Shown: positions 21,672 to 32,094, counted from the first letter of the stretch. The stretch is 64,000 bases of DNA from Clostridiales bacterium PH28_bin88 (GCA_000987045.1 LAKY01000025.1:14352-78351); one strand, 5' to 3'. Made by a program: numbers and translations. The notes: generated from the letters alone by a model not told the origin.

Positions 21672-22991
21672 TTAGGACACAATTTGATTAACCCTGATAA
21701 AGTTCTCCAGTTCCTGCAGCGCACGGGCAGCCAATTTTTCGTTTCTTGCTCTCCTGCCCTTGACTTTTGTCTCCAGAGGAGGCATCAGCCCAAAAGTAAC
21801 GTTCATCGGCTGGAAGGTATCCGGCACCGCGCTGGTAATATAATGACACAGGGCTCCATGGGCGGTAGTCGTGGGAAACACTACCGGGTCTTGACCCGTG
21901 ACACTCCGAGCAGCGTTGATGCCTGCCACTAATCCGTTAGAGGCGGATTCCACATACCCCTCTACACCGGTAATTTGACCGGCAAAAAACAGCCGTTTTT
22001 CCTTGATGGTCTGCATGGTCGGGCGTAGGATGCGCGGGCTGTTAATATACGTGTTGCGGTGCATTACCCCGAACCGTATAAACTCCGCTTTTTCCAGTCC
22101 GGGTATCATCCGGAAAACCTGTTCCTGTTCTCCCCACTTGAGGTGGGTTTGAAAACCAACCATGTTGAGCAGGGTACCTTCCCGGTTATCTTGTCTCAAT
22201 TGAACAACGGCAAAGGGTTGCCGGCCGGTTTTCGGGTCCAGCAGCCCCACCGGCTTTAGCGGTCCGAATAAGAGGGTCTGCCTGCCCCGCGCCGCCATGG
22301 CTTCTACCGGCATGCATCCTTCAAAATACACTTCCCGCTCAAAACAATGCAGGGGATGGGTTTCAGCCCCTACCAGCGCCTCGTAAAACCGGTGGTATTC
22401 CTCTTCAGTCATCGGGCAATTGATGTAATCAGCGTCGCCTTTTCCGTAACGGGAAGCCCGGAATGCCTTTTCATAGTCAACGGATTCCGCGGTGACGATG
22501 GGTGCCGCGGCATCGTAAAAGTACAGGTAGTCCTCACCTGAAAACTGCCGGATGGAAGCTGCCAGCCGGCTGGAGGTCAGGGGGCCGGTTGCCAGTATCG
22601 TCACGTCTTCCAGCGAAATATCAGAAACCTCCTCCCTCACCAGCCGGACCAGCGGGTGTTGTTCCAGGGTTTCCGTCACCATCTTGGCAAACCCTTCCCG
22701 GTCCACTGCCAGAGCACCACCTGCCGGGATCCGGTGGGCATCAGCACAACGCATTACCAGGGAGTCCAGCCGGCGCATTTCCTCCTTCAACAGACCAACA
22801 GCGTTCTCTAAATTGTTGGCCCGGAATGAATTGCTGCACACCAACTCCGCCAGGTATCCGCTATGATGCGCGGGAGTCAACTTGTGTGGCCGCATTTCCC
22901 GGATTTCAACCGGAACACCCCGTTTCGCCAGTTGCCAGCCGGCTTCGGCACCCGCTAACCCGCCTCCGACCACCAGGACCCTTCTAGGCAT
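21672..22991 (-). CDS. trmFO: Methylenetetrahydrofolate-tRNA-(uracil-5-)-methyltransferase TrmFO
   Basis: Start ATG 22991 gives [20 protein letters not shown], the usual N-terminus, and overlaps the topA stop by 8 bp; total 439 residues. It is an FAD enzyme that makes T54 in tRNA using methylene-THF. Motifs: the FAD-binding [29 protein letters not shown], and [20 protein letters not shown]. It is part of the conserved topA-trmFO-xerC order. Confidence 0.96.
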   Translation of the reverse strand: MPRRVLVVGGGLAGAEAGWQLAKRGVPVEIREMRPHKLTPAHHSGYLAELVCSNSFRANNLENAVGLLKEEMRRLDSLVMRCADAHRIPAGGALAVDREGFAKMVTETLEQHPLVRLVREEVSDISLEDVTILATGPLTSSRLAASIRQFSGEDYLYFYDAAAPIVTAESVDYEKAFRASRYGKGDADYINCPMTEEEYHRFYEALVGAETHPLHCFEREVYFEGCMPVEAMAARGRQTLLFGPLKPVGLLDPKTGRQPFAVVQLRQDNREGTLLNMVGFQTHLKWGEQEQVFRMIPGLEKAEFIRFGVMHRNTYINSPRILRPTMQTIKEKRLFFAGQITGVEGYVESASNGLVAGINAARSVTGQDPVVFPTTTAHGALCHYITSAVPDTFQPMNVTFGLMPPLETKVKGRRARNEKLAARALQELENFIRVNQIVS

Positions 22992-25134
22992 CTTGCCCCG
23001 ACACACCTTTCCGGCCCCGAGTACCTTCATTACTATCCGAAGCCTGTTCGTAACGGCAGTTCGGGTCAGCGCAGACCAACCTGATTCCTCGCTTACCCGC
23101 TTTTTCTACCAGTCGCTGCCCGCAGCGGGGACAAATTTCTTCAGTAGGCTTATCCCATGAGACAAAATCACATTCCGGATAGTTGGCGCACCCGAAAAAC
23201 TTGCGGCCTTTTTTGGTCCGCCGCACCACCACCGCGCCAGCGCACTTCGGGCAGGTTACGCCAACTGTCTCCAATAGCGGCTTGGTATGCCGGCATTCGG
23301 GGAAACCGGGGCATGCCAGAAACTTCCCGTACCGTCCCATTTTAATTACCATGTTCCGGCCGCATTTCTCACAGATCTCTTCTGTTACTTCGTCCGCCAG
23401 ATCAATTTCCTCGATCTCCTGCTCCGCCTTTACCAGGACTTTATGAAACGATTCGTAAAACTTTCCGATTACATCCTGCCATTCAGCTTCACCGTCCTCC
23501 ACCTGGTCCAACTTGTCTTCCATGTTCGCCGTAAATTCTACGTCAATAATATCTGGAAAGTGTGCCTTTAATAATTCGACCACAATGGTACCCAATTCAG
23601 TCGGGATAAACTGTTTTTGTTCACGTGCCACATAGCCACGATTGAGAATGGTCTCGATGGTCGGCGCGTACGTACTTGGCCGCCCGATTCCTTGCTCTTC
23701 CAGGGTTTTAACCAGGGTAGCTTCGGTATACCGGGGAGGCGGTTGGGTAAAGTGCTGTTTGGGTTCGAGCTTCACCAGCCGGAGCAGTGTCCCTTCATGC
23801 AACTCCGGTAATAACCCCTCTTCCTCGTCGAGGCCCGCTTCATCTTTACCTTCGATGTAAACCTGCATAAAACCGGGAAACTTGATGGTTGAACCAGTCG
23901 CACGGAAAGTAAACTCACCCGCTAAGATATCCACCGTGGTAGTGTCCAGTACCGCGGACTGCATCTGGCTGGCCACAAACCGTGACCATATCAAACGGTA
24001 AAGTTTAAACTGGTCTGAAGTCAGCGACCCTTTAACCTCATCAGGAGTACGCTTTACCGAGGTAGGCCGGATGGCCTCGTGGGCATCTTGAGCCTGTTTC
24101 TTGCCTGTATACTGGCGGGGCTCCTTGGGTATGTACTCCCGTCCAAACTTCCCCACGACAAACTCCGCCGCTTCTTGTTGAGCCAGCGAGGAAATCCTTG
24201 TCGAATCCGTACGAATATAGGTGATCAGACCTACCGTACCCTCTTTCTTGCCCAGGTCAATCCCTTCGTACAATTGCTGGGCCACCATCATTGTCCGCCG
24301 TGCGGTAAAGTTGAGCTTACGGTAGGCCTCCTGTTGCAGGCTGCTGGTGATAAACGGGGGCGCCGGGTTTTTCGCTTTTTCTTTCCTTTTTACTGTTTGA
24401 ACACGATATTCGATACCTTTTAATCGCCCCAGAACCTCCTGCATCTCGGCCTCGCTGCCGATGGCCACAGGCTCCCGGTCCACCCTGACAAGACGGGCAT
24501 CAAAGTGGGGAGCCTTGGAGCCCGTCTTCAGGAAAGCCGTCAGGCTCCAGTACTCTTCCGGAACAAACCGGTTGATTTCATCCTCTCGATCGACGATTAA
24601 CCTGACAGCCACCGATTGAACACGCCCGGCACTCAAACCCTTACGTATCTTGCGCCATAAGAGCGGGCTCAGGTTATAACCGACTAACCTGTCTAACACC
24701 CTTCGAGCTTGTTGAGCGTTTACCCGGTGGCTGTCCACCCTCCGGGGATGCTTTACCGCCTGGAGGATGGCATTTTTAGTAATTTCATTAAACTCTATCC
24801 GGCATGAACTCCGGGGATCAAGATCTAGAATGTGCTGAAGGTGCCAGGCGATTGCCTCACCTTCCCGGTCGGGGTCAGTGGCCAGCAGCACCTGTGATAC
24901 ACCCTTTGCCGCCCCTCGCAAGTCCTTAAGGATATCACCCTTTCCTCTGATGGTAATGTATTTTGGCTCGAAACCGTGCTCCACATCTACCCCCAATTGG
25001 CTTTTGGGCAGGTCACGCACATGGCCCATCGAGGCTTTAACCAAGTAATTTCTCCCTAAAAATTTACCGATAGTCTTGGCTTTAGCCGGCGACTCCACAA
25101 CCACCAGTACTTTGGACAATTCCCCACACCCCAT
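22984..25134 (-). CDS. topA: DNA topoisomerase I
   Basis: This 716-residue type IA enzyme relaxes negative supercoils. TOPRIM domain: [16 protein letters not shown] and [17 protein letters not shown]; catalytic Tyr in [14 protein letters not shown]. The C-terminus carries three zinc ribbons (CEKCGRNM...CPGFPEC; CPKCAG...CANYPEC; CPRCGQ...CADPNC). ATG 25134 is used; a TTG seven codons later with its own GGTGTGGGG site is an alternative. Confidence 0.97.
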   Translation of the reverse strand: MGCGELSKVLVVVESPAKAKTIGKFLGRNYLVKASMGHVRDLPKSQLGVDVEHGFEPKYITIRGKGDILKDLRGAAKGVSQVLLATDPDREGEAIAWHLQHILDLDPRSSCRIEFNEITKNAILQAVKHPRRVDSHRVNAQQARRVLDRLVGYNLSPLLWRKIRKGLSAGRVQSVAVRLIVDREDEINRFVPEEYWSLTAFLKTGSKAPHFDARLVRVDREPVAIGSEAEMQEVLGRLKGIEYRVQTVKRKEKAKNPAPPFITSSLQQEAYRKLNFTARRTMMVAQQLYEGIDLGKKEGTVGLITYIRTDSTRISSLAQQEAAEFVVGKFGREYIPKEPRQYTGKKQAQDAHEAIRPTSVKRTPDEVKGSLTSDQFKLYRLIWSRFVASQMQSAVLDTTTVDILAGEFTFRATGSTIKFPGFMQVYIEGKDEAGLDEEEGLLPELHEGTLLRLVKLEPKQHFTQPPPRYTEATLVKTLEEQGIGRPSTYAPTIETILNRGYVAREQKQFIPTELGTIVVELLKAHFPDIIDVEFTANMEDKLDQVEDGEAEWQDVIGKFYESFHKVLVKAEQEIEEIDLADEVTEEICEKCGRNMVIKMGRYGKFLACPGFPECRHTKPLLETVGVTCPKCAGAVVVRRTKKGRKFFGCANYPECDFVSWDKPTEEICPRCGQRLVEKAGKRGIRLVCADPNCRYEQASDSNEGTRGRKGVSGQDA

Positions 25135-25189
25135 CTCGCGACCACCAAACCACTAACATTATAGAGTTCGGCGAGTTCAGATATACCGA

Positions 25190-26284
25190 TTACCTTGCCG
25201 CGGCAACAAAATACTTGCCAGGCAGTTGCCTGACCAATCCCTTGACCTCGAGGTACATCAACGCAGCATGGACTTGTTGGGCAGGAAAGCGGGCTTCCCG
25301 CACTACCGTGTCCACGTGTAAAGGTATCGACTGCAGTAACTCCAGTACCCGCTTTTCTTCGGGAGTTAGCCCTTCTGTCCCTTGAGATGCTGACGCTGTC
25401 GACGCTCCAAACAGGTTTGCCATACGGTATTCCTCCAGCACATCCTGGGCCGAGGTAACCAGTTTGGCCCCTTGTTTTAGAAGCTGGTTGGTACCCTCAC
25501 TGCAGGGGCTAGTGATTGGTCCCGGAACAGCAAAAACATCCCGCCCCTGTTCCAGGGCGAAGTCTACGGTAATCAAAGCCCCACTTTTAGCCGCGGCCTC
25601 CACCACAATGGTACCCCAGGTTAATCCGCTGATCAACCGGTTGCGTGCCGGAAAGTTCCCCGCTTCTGGCGGTGTGCCTAAGGGAAATTCCGTCACCACA
25701 GCCCCGCTGTTTCCAATTTCCTCCATCAAGTCCCGGTTCTCCGGTGGATATATCACGTCCATCCCACAGCCCAATACCGCTACCGTTCTACCCCCAACCC
25801 TGAGCGCCCCCTTGTGGGCGGAACTATCGATTCCCCTGGCCAAACCGCTGACAATGCAAAGACCACTGGCAGCCAATTCCCCCGCTAAGCGTTCCGCTAC
25901 TTGTTTCCCGTAAGGAGTAGCCCGCCGGGAACCGACTATTGCTACCGCAGGTTCCTCAAGGGGTAAACTCCCGCGCACGTACATTACCGGTGGCGGGTCG
26001 TAAATTCTCTTTAAAGACAAGGGGTATTCAGGATCCTTCAAGGTAATTACCGATATCTTTCGTAAAATCACCTGATCCCATAGACGCTCGATGGACTTGG
26101 CAGCACGGAACGAAACAAGGCTTTGGATGACCTGAACTTTCAGTCCCGGAACCAGGTGCAGTTGGGCCTCTGAAGCCCGCCACACTTCCTCAGGCGAGCC
26201 AAAGTACTCGACCAGTTGCATAAAGGTCCGTGCCCCTACCTGCGGGACAGCATGCAACCCTACCCAGAAGGCCTTCTGATCCAT
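25190..26284 (-). CDS. dprA: DNA processing protein DprA
   Basis: Start ATG 26284 follows GGAGGTG and gives 364 residues. A SAM-like N-terminal domain (GLHAVPQVGARTFMQLVEYFG) precedes the extended Rossmann fold with VAIVGSRRATPYGKQVAERL, CIVSGLARGIDSSAHKGAL and AGNFPARNRLISGL, then a C-terminal winged-helix (DprA_WH) domain. DprA loads RecA on incoming single-stranded DNA during transformation. comM, also competence-linked, usually lies just upstream in related genomes; here it is 33 kb away, beyond an inserted region. Confidence 0.95.
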   Translation of the reverse strand: MDQKAFWVGLHAVPQVGARTFMQLVEYFGSPEEVWRASEAQLHLVPGLKVQVIQSLVSFRAAKSIERLWDQVILRKISVITLKDPEYPLSLKRIYDPPPVMYVRGSLPLEEPAVAIVGSRRATPYGKQVAERLAGELAASGLCIVSGLARGIDSSAHKGALRVGGRTVAVLGCGMDVIYPPENRDLMEEIGNSGAVVTEFPLGTPPEAGNFPARNRLISGLTWGTIVVEAAAKSGALITVDFALEQGRDVFAVPGPITSPCSEGTNQLLKQGAKLVTSAQDVLEEYRMANLFGASTASASQGTEGLTPEEKRVLELLQSIPLHVDTVVREARFPAQQVHAALMYLEVKGLVRQLPGKYFVAAAR

Positions 26285-26495
26285 AAAGCACCTCCGGAAC
26301 AAAATAGATCCACAGCTGACCTTTTGGAAACAAACAAACCACGATCTTTTTCGGTAGGGGCTTATTTTTTCCTGCTATGCGTAAATAATTTATCTAAAAA
26401 TGTCATCCCTTATTGTCACCTGATTACAGTTAGTTAATACTGCGCTGTATTGATGACTGTTTGATGAGTGGCGTAAAGAACTCCATCGAGAGCAT

Positions 26496-26524
26496 AAAAA
26501 CAAGGGGTGGTTAACCCCTTGTTA
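26496..26524 (-). terminator. Terminator after the 45-residue membrane protein gene
   Basis: Minus strand AACAAGGGGT-TAACC-ACCCCTTGTT followed by TTTATG, starting on the stop codon of the small gene. Confidence 0.85.
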
Positions 26525-26659
26525 ATGGTGGTGACACTCTTCCCCATGAGAAGGAACAGGTTCTTGCTTGTTCTCTCCGATAGAGGACAGGATCAGGAAC
26601 AGTACGAATAACTGCACGATCATCCCGACAAACATCACTAGGTTGTTGACGTAGTCCAA
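26522..26659 (-). CDS. Small single-pass membrane protein with Cys/His tail (45 aa)
   Basis: This short gene opens with TTG 26659 behind GGGGGT (6-nt spacing) and ends at TAA within the adjacent terminator. The product has a hydrophobic helix (NLVMFVGMIVQLFVLFLILS, about residues 6-25), a charged GENKQEP stretch, and the tail HGEECHHH, which could bind a metal. It has a good ribosome-binding site and its own terminator, and lies between dprA and a spore-protein gene, so it is probably a real gene. I do not recognise the family. Confidence 0.6.
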   Translation of the reverse strand: MDYVNNLVMFVGMIVQLFVLFLILSSIGENKQEPVPSHGEECHHH

Positions 26660-26737
26660 TTCCTTACCCCCTTGGCTTGAAATCATATAATCCTTATTTT
26701 TATTCCACAGTCGTTATAGAACTCCTGCTCAAATATC

Positions 26738-26766
26738 AAAAAAAGATATGGTACCAAACCCTATCT
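26738..26766 (-). terminator. Terminator after the SASP gene
   Basis: Minus strand AGATAGGG-7 nt-CCATATCT followed by TTTTTTT, directly after the SASP stop codon. Confidence 0.85.
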
Positions 26767-27000
26767 TCACACCGTTGCTTGTGGCGCGCCAGCCAGGTGT
26801 TGTTCCGCAAAAGCTATCATCCTCCGGACCATGTTGCCGCCAACCGCCCCACAGTCCCTGGAAGTAAGTTCACCCCAGTAGTCCTCGCTACCCTGTTTGA
26901 CCGGAAGACCAATTTCAGCAGCAATTTCGTATTTTAAATTGTCCAAAGCTTGGTGTGCCGCCGGGACCAATTGTGCTTTCCCTTGTTGACCTTGCGCCAT
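26767..27000 (-). CDS. Alpha/beta-type small acid-soluble spore protein
   Basis: This is a 77-residue SASP. Start ATG 27000 is set by GGAGGTG six bases upstream. DNA-binding family motifs are LDNLKYEIAAEIGLP (with the GPR protease cleavage region around EIA) and DYWGELTSRDCGAVGGNMVRRMI. These proteins coat spore DNA, protect it from UV and heat, and are degraded at germination by GPR. This is strong evidence that the organism sporulates. Expression is expected from a sigma-G promoter, which I could not pinpoint. Confidence 0.95.
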   Translation of the reverse strand: MAQGQQGKAQLVPAAHQALDNLKYEIAAEIGLPVKQGSEDYWGELTSRDCGAVGGNMVRRMIAFAEQHLAGAPQATV

Positions 27001-27257
27001 TTCCTTCACCTCCTTTATGTAGAACAAAAGCTGGTGAGGTGGGAACTGTCTTGTGACGGTATTAGTTTTTCCGTAATCCTTACGTTTATAGCAAGAAATA
27101 TTAGGAGCCAATTATTATTTCTTGTTCCTACTCTATTTATGCACCAAATATGAAACAAAATCACCCGTCTGGTTGAAAACCGGTTTGATTTCCTAAAAAG
27201 TAATCATTGATAGAGCCTAACGCGAAAGGAACTTGATAACGGCTTAACGGCAACAAA

Positions 27258-28473
27258 TTACCTGAACAAAAAATAATCCATCAATTCATGCCCTCTTGTA
27301 AAGCTGAGACCGGAGGCACGGGCAGAGTCTTCATCGAATCCCGTAACCGCGTTGTCCCGGGGATTAGTACGATCATATATCAAGAATGGCACCTCTTCCG
27401 CCGAATGAGTTCGGATACTTAAAGGGGTGGGATGGTCTGGTAGAATCATCACCTTAAATTCGTTAAACTCTTCCAACCCTCTCAGGACTTCACCCACCAC
27501 CTTTTCATCGATTTCTTCTATGGCCTTGACTTTTGTGTGCAGTTCTCCGCGGTGACCGGCCTCATCGGGAGCTTCAACGTGGATGTAAACAAAATCCTTT
27601 CCTTTCTTCAGTTCGTCTATTGCTGCCCTCGCCTTCCCCCGAAAATTGGTGTTGATATTTCCGGTAGCCCCCGGTACCTGTACCACCTCCAAACCCGCAC
27701 TGACGCCTATACCTTTGGTCAGGTCAACCGCCGATATGACCGAGCCAGAGAGGTGATACTTATCTGCGAATTTGGGTAACGAGGGCCTCTTGCCTTGTCC
27801 CCATAACCAAATTGAGTTGGCCGGGCGTAATCCTTGTTCCATCCTGGCCTTGTTCACCGGATGAAAAGGCAAGAAACGGCTGCTTTCAACCATTAGCTTG
27901 AGTAACAGTTCGCTTTGCTTTCCCCTGGGAAGATATTCAGATATCACTCTTTCAGGGATATCATGGGGTGGGGTGGTATCAAATTCAGAAAGTCCCCGGC
28001 GCCATACCATCAAGTGCCGGTAACTGACCCCGGGATAGAAGCTAAACAAATCGCTCCCTAATCGCCGGTTTACTTCCACCATGAGTTCTGCCGCCTCTTG
28101 GTTAGAGATTTCGTCGGAACTATAGTCCACCATTACTTTCTGGCGGTAATCTTCTCCGTCAGATAGGGTAACCAGGTTACAGCGAAAGGCCACATCCTCT
28201 TCTCCCAAAGGCACGCCCATGCTGACAGCCTCCAGCGGAGAGCGGCCAGTGTAGTACAGGTAAGGATCATATCCCAACACCGAAAGGTTGGCCACATCGC
28301 TGCCTGGTGGGAAGCCTTCCGGTACAGTTTTTGCCGTACCCATACTGCCCAGTTTTGCCAACCGGTCCATGTTAGGTGTGGAAGCGTACTGCAACGGGGT
28401 TTGATCACCAATCTCCGCAATTTTGTAATCCGCCATCCCATCGCCCAGAATTACTACGTATTTCGTACCGCAT
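27258..28473 (-). CDS. apgM: Cofactor-independent phosphoglycerate mutase (archaeal-type ApgM), N-terminal frameshift
   Basis: The long frame starts at ATG 28436 (MADYKIAEIG) and runs 392 residues with ApgM features: TPNMDRLAKLGSMGTAKTVP, PGSDVANLSVLGYDP, and YIHVEAPDEAGHRG. Upstream in that frame, TKYVVILGDG is still encoded; this holds the first metal-binding Asp of the alkaline-phosphatase superfamily, but no start codon precedes it before a stop. A well-placed ATG at 28473 with an AGGAAGG site is one base out of frame. Removing one base near 28465-28468 would give MR-TKYVVILGDGMADY. So the gene is either frameshifted or affected by a sequence error. Confidence 0.8.
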
Positions 28474-28574
28474 TCCCCTTCCTAAAAGCCAATTAGAGAC
28501 AGTGCACCAGTTATTCATGAATTTAGCTTACAGCGCGATAATTGCACCAATAAACATTCGTTAACCAATCTTTG

Positions 28575-29048
28575 CTAATATTCACGGTCTGAGTTCCTGT
28601 ACTGAAGCGCTTCCCCAAGGTGCTGTAAAGTAATATGATCGCTGCCTTCCAGATCCGCAATAGTACGAGCTACCTTAAGGATGCGGTCATGAGCCCGCAT
28701 GGAAAATCCCAGCCGGTTATAAGCTTGTCTCAATAAGCTGGCAGCAGACCGTTCCAAGGTACAAAACCGGCGGATCTGCCGGCCCTGCATCTGGGCGTTG
28801 CAGGTGATTCCTTCTCCTTTAAGCCGATCCCGCTGGATGTTCCGGGCCTGTTCTACCCGGCAACGGATTTCCGCCGAACTCTCCCCTGCCGGCTCTCCTT
28901 CCAACTCCTGGTACTCCAGGCGGGGTACCTCCACCCGAATATCGATCCTGTCGAGTAGCGGGCCGGAAATTCGGCCCCTGTACCTTTGCACCTGCAGAGG
29001 GGTACAAGTGCATTCCCTGGTGGGATCCCCCAGGTGGCCGCACAGGCA
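28575..29048 (-). pseudogene. 3'-end fragment of comM (duplicate)
   Basis: This segment encodes the last ~155 residues of a ComM/YifB-type AAA+ protein (QRYRGRISGPLLDRIDIRVE through RNSDREY) without the N-terminal Lon-like and Walker parts. It matches 61031-61505 of intact comM with only about 15 visible base differences. Similarity starts essentially at the stop codon and breaks abruptly after CACAGGCAA. It has no proper start, so it is not a working gene. It marks the left border of the accessory region. Confidence 0.9.
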
Positions 29049-29429
29049 ACCGTGCAGAGAATACCCTAGACCTTATTCTAATCCGGGAGGTCAAGATGAT
29101 GGCTCCGTGATTGGGGAACGAAAGCTACATAGACTACTACAACGTTATCTTACCGCATTGGAGCTATTTTTTGCAATCCTGGACTAGTAAAGGCCAGTTC
29201 ACAACTGTATTTTGTCACGACCGAGATATTTTTTATGAAAAGTAACGAGATGTGCAAAGAAGTCAGGCCGCTTGAAAGAAGTAACGCCCGCAGACCCGTA
29301 GACCCAACAGCTGGGTATTTGTTTTTACGTAATAAATTATAGCCTTACGTCTTCCAATACAATTGCCTTCTAGAAGATTAAAAGGAAAGGGGAACTTCAC
29401 CCCAAAATTTATTTGCCAGAAATGATTAG
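29049..29429. other. Gene-free stretch between the comM fragment and the IS element
   Basis: About 380 bp with stops in all frames. No RNA gene, terminator or recognisable protein remnant was seen. It is probably scar sequence of the accessory region. Confidence 0.5.
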
Positions 29430-29479
29430 TACTACAGCGTAGTTTTCACAAAAGCTCTTTGGCAACCTTAAATAACGGC

Positions 29480-29657
29480 TCACTTTAGCAACTGGAGCCT
29501 GCTCTTCCGGTGGGATCGATAGGCGCTGAAGTTATGTTTCATGATATATCTGATGTCCCTTAGGGCTTTTTTAACCGCCTTCTCATCACCGGACAAAGCG
29601 GCAATGATCAGTCTCTGGGCTTGGGGCAGCGTTAGCACCGGTTCTCCCGTTTTTTTT
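29480..29657 (-). pseudogene. Out-of-frame C-terminus of the IS701 transposase
   Basis: In the +1 frame after the A8 run (29650-29657) the sequence reads KKTGEPVLTLPQAQRLI and ends YRSHRKSRLQLLK, the usual basic IS701 tail. If the run had seven As, the two frames would join. The break is a one-base expansion, or is overcome by transcriptional slippage on the A8 run. Confidence 0.75.
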
Positions 29658-31544
29658 AAAACGCTGGCGCACCTCCAAAATGAAGAGATGGGCAATCAGC
29701 ACAAAAAGGATATAGCGGTACCAGGCATGCCAGGAACGGGCCTCGCAGTGTCCCATCCCGAGGTAACTCTTGCACTCCTGGAAGCACTGCTCGATTGGCC
29801 AGCGCAGGGTCGCCGCCCGGTGCAGCTCCGCTTTGGGTAGATCAGCCGGAGCGTTGCTGAGGGAGAATTTGAGCTTTCCATCACTGAAGCGGCGGATGTA
29901 GAGCCAGACCTCATTGCCAGGCAGATTGTCCCGGCACTCGATTACCGGGAGCACCTTGACATCGGCGATGATGGGGCCCTGTGACCCCTCCGCCAGGATC
30001 ACTCGCTCCCAGGGGATGCTGTCATCTGTTGCGATCTGGGAGACTGGAACCGGCGGGAAGGATGGTTTAAGCTTGGTGGGACGCCTGCCCCGTCCGCTGA
30101 ACTCGGGAAGCGCCACCTCGGGCCTCTCTCTCCACACCAGGGTGGGGGCATGGATGTCAGCGAAGTAGTAACATTCTTTGGGCAAGCTGTCCAGGAATGT
30201 CTTGCTGGCGCCGAAGAGACTGTCACAGCCGATCCATTTGGCCTGGTACAGCCCGGAGCAGATCACCTCGTTGAGCATCTCCGCTGCCATCTCCGGCTTG
30301 GTCTTGAAGGTGACGTTATCAGGTACGCGGCACTTCTTGCGCAGAGGTTCGTATTCCTTGGTAAACCACTTCTCTGGCATGAACAGACGGTAGCTCACCA
30401 GGCCGTAGCCTTTCTCGCTGGCGTAACCGATGAAGACACCCGACTGGCAGTTCTCGGTTTTGCCCAGGCGCCCGCAATGTTGCCGGGATACGCCGACCGA
30501 GTGCTTCCCCTTCTTGACAAACTCCGTGCTGTCGACGCTGAGCATGCCCTCCGGGTCATTGACCCTGGATGATAACGTCTGTTTGTAGATCTGCGCCATC
30601 TTTACATCATCGAAGGGGGCATCCCGCATGAAGAGCTGCATTCCCCGGACGCTTTCCTCGTAGCGCAGGGCGATCGGTTCGATCGACTTCCGATCGAGGT
30701 CCGATAAAAGCCCCTTGACGAAGACCTCGCCGTTTTGGCGCTGGTCGCTTCGCAGGTAGCAGTCCCGGAAGGGAGCAAGGAAGTCGTTCAGCATGTCGCC
30801 GAGTTCAGACACCTGGTCGACGCCAAGACCCACTTCATCCAAAAGCTTCGGGTTCCAGTCCGGTTTGGCCAGTTGCATCTTTACCATCCCCTCCCGCACC
30901 TTGGGGGCTCGGTAACGGCGGGGGCATGCCGCAATTAAAGATGGAAAGCGTTTGTTCAGCAGATACGCATAGACAGCCTTCTTGTGTCCATGATAGACAA
31001 AGGCCTTGCCTGCCTTGGAAAAGCCCTGGGTCTCGCCCAGGTAGCTCCAGTTGGCGGCGTGATAGCAGGTGCCCCGGTACTTGTCCGTATCCACGAAGGT
31101 TTCCACCAGATAGGGTTCGGCGCCGAACAAGGCCGGCCAGTCTTTTAAAAGAAGCTTACACGTGCGCGACAGAAGGTGCGACGCCAGATAACGGATGTGC
31201 ACCCACGGCAGGATCAGAAACCGGTTGTTGTTGACCACATGGGGCAAAAGCTTTAGCCTCTGCTCCTCGTCCCAGCCGAGGTATTTGTCTCTCGCCCCCA
31301 CCTTCAGGGCGGCCCGGTTGTAGCTCAGGGCGGCGATGGGCACATCTCCGTAGCAGGCCAGGTATTTGATCCGGGGACCGATCATCTGATGATAGCCGAG
31401 GTAATGGTAGGTTCTCACCATGTGGTCCCAGACCGGCTCTAGTGTTGTATGATTTACCAAGTGGATCGTGATTGGCTGGAACTCCTTGAGACTCCCGGCC
31501 AAAGGGCGCAAATCAATAACAACAGTTTCTTTCACTGTCCGCAT
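29586..31544 (-). CDS. IS701-type DDE transposase with N-terminal DUF4338/DruA-like domain
   Basis: The start at ATG 31544 follows AAGGGTG; the frame encodes about 652 residues. Residues ~30-230 (HMVRTYHYLGYHQMIGPRIK; YLACYGDVPIAALSYN; LVETFVDTDKYRGTCYHAANW) look like the DUF4338 domain known from Druantia DruA. The rest is an IS701-type DDE nuclease: SVDSTEFVKKGKHSVGVSRQ (first Asp), KWIGCDSLFG (second Asp), LRWPIEQCFQECKSYLGM (Glu). The last ~20 residues after FKKN are out-of-frame sequence; the natural C-terminus continues in the next frame. Confidence 0.88.
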   Translation of the reverse strand: MRTVKETVVIDLRPLAGSLKEFQPITIHLVNHTTLEPVWDHMVRTYHYLGYHQMIGPRIKYLACYGDVPIAALSYNRAALKVGARDKYLGWDEEQRLKLLPHVVNNNRFLILPWVHIRYLASHLLSRTCKLLLKDWPALFGAEPYLVETFVDTDKYRGTCYHAANWSYLGETQGFSKAGKAFVYHGHKKAVYAYLLNKRFPSLIAACPRRYRAPKVREGMVKMQLAKPDWNPKLLDEVGLGVDQVSELGDMLNDFLAPFRDCYLRSDQRQNGEVFVKGLLSDLDRKSIEPIALRYEESVRGMQLFMRDAPFDDVKMAQIYKQTLSSRVNDPEGMLSVDSTEFVKKGKHSVGVSRQHCGRLGKTENCQSGVFIGYASEKGYGLVSYRLFMPEKWFTKEYEPLRKKCRVPDNVTFKTKPEMAAEMLNEVICSGLYQAKWIGCDSLFGASKTFLDSLPKECYYFADIHAPTLVWRERPEVALPEFSGRGRRPTKLKPSFPPVPVSQIATDDSIPWERVILAEGSQGPIIADVKVLPVIECRDNLPGNEVWLYIRRFSDGKLKFSLSNAPADLPKAELHRAATLRWPIEQCFQECKSYLGMGHCEARSWHAWYRYILFVLIAHLFILEVRQRFKKNGRTGANAAPSPETDHCRFVR

Positions 31545-31965
31545 GCTCACCCTTCTTTGGTTTACTTGGATATTAACCGTCGTCACCGAACCCCTGGAAA
31601 CATTATCGCATGAAATGTTTCCAAAGTCCAGCTCTTTTTAAAAATCGTAGTAGACCACGCCGGTGAGAATGCCGTTATGAGGTTGTTTGTCAAGGAACTA
31701 GCATAAGAGATCGCTGTAGTATTAGTCTCCCTTAAGTTTCTCCATGTAAAATAATCTTTCTCGCCGCTCCTTCTACTCCTGCTGGCCTAAAATTCTCATA
31801 CGGATCGGAATGCGTCAGCGGCCTCCTGTTCTTGAAAGTGTGCCTTTGCTGCACCCGGAGTATTAAGGGGCTCTTTTTTCATTTTCTGATGGTGCCGCTT
31901 TGCGGCATGGGGATCTATTCTGTGAATGTACCAACAGGATAACGACAATAATTCCTCCACAACAC

Positions 31966-31995
31966 AAAAAACCAGGGCACAAAGAAGCGCCCTGT
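31966..31995 (-). terminator. Terminator of the tRNA-like gene
   Basis: Minus strand CAGGGCGC-TTCTTT-GTGCCCTG followed by GTTTTTTG, beginning about 10 nt after the CCA end of the tRNA-like gene. Confidence 0.85.
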
Positions 31996-32004
31996 CTTCC
32001 TATA

Positions 32005-32087
32005 TGGTGCCGGGGGAAGGACTCGAACCCTCAAGAGCTACTAAGAGCTCGCTCTTACGAGCGCGTTTCCCTTTTCGCCACCCCGGT
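32005..32087 (-). tRNA. tRNA-like RNA (class II, Leu-like) with a shortened anticodon loop
   Basis: Minus strand, 83 nt. The acceptor is ACCGGGG/CCCCGGC with an A1-C72 mismatch, then A73 and encoded CCA. The D arm is GCG-AAAAGGGAAA-CGC and the T arm GAGGG-TTCGAGT-CCTTC. The GGGGTGGCG start and long variable region resemble bacterial tRNA-Leu. The anticodon stem CTCGT/GCGAG closes on only AAGA, so no seven-base loop or anticodon can form; other folds leave four to six bases. It has a consensus promoter 8 bp upstream and a strong terminator, so it is probably transcribed. It is either a non-decoding adaptor for the adjacent operon or a decayed tRNA-Leu. Confidence 0.6.
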
Positions 32088-32094
32088 AATATAT

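Larger units (their letters stand above)
29430..31721 (-). mobile_element. IS701-family insertion sequence (complete, 2292 bp)
   Basis: The ends are inverted: TACTACAGCG at 29430-29439 and CGCTGTAGTA at 31712-31721. Both sides are flanked by the direct repeat TTAG (29426-29429 and 31722-31725). A 4-bp duplication fitting YTAR is the known insertion signature of IS701-family elements. The element carries one transposase gene, split near its 3' end by a frameshift at an A8 run. The intact TSD suggests a fairly recent insertion. Confidence 0.9.
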
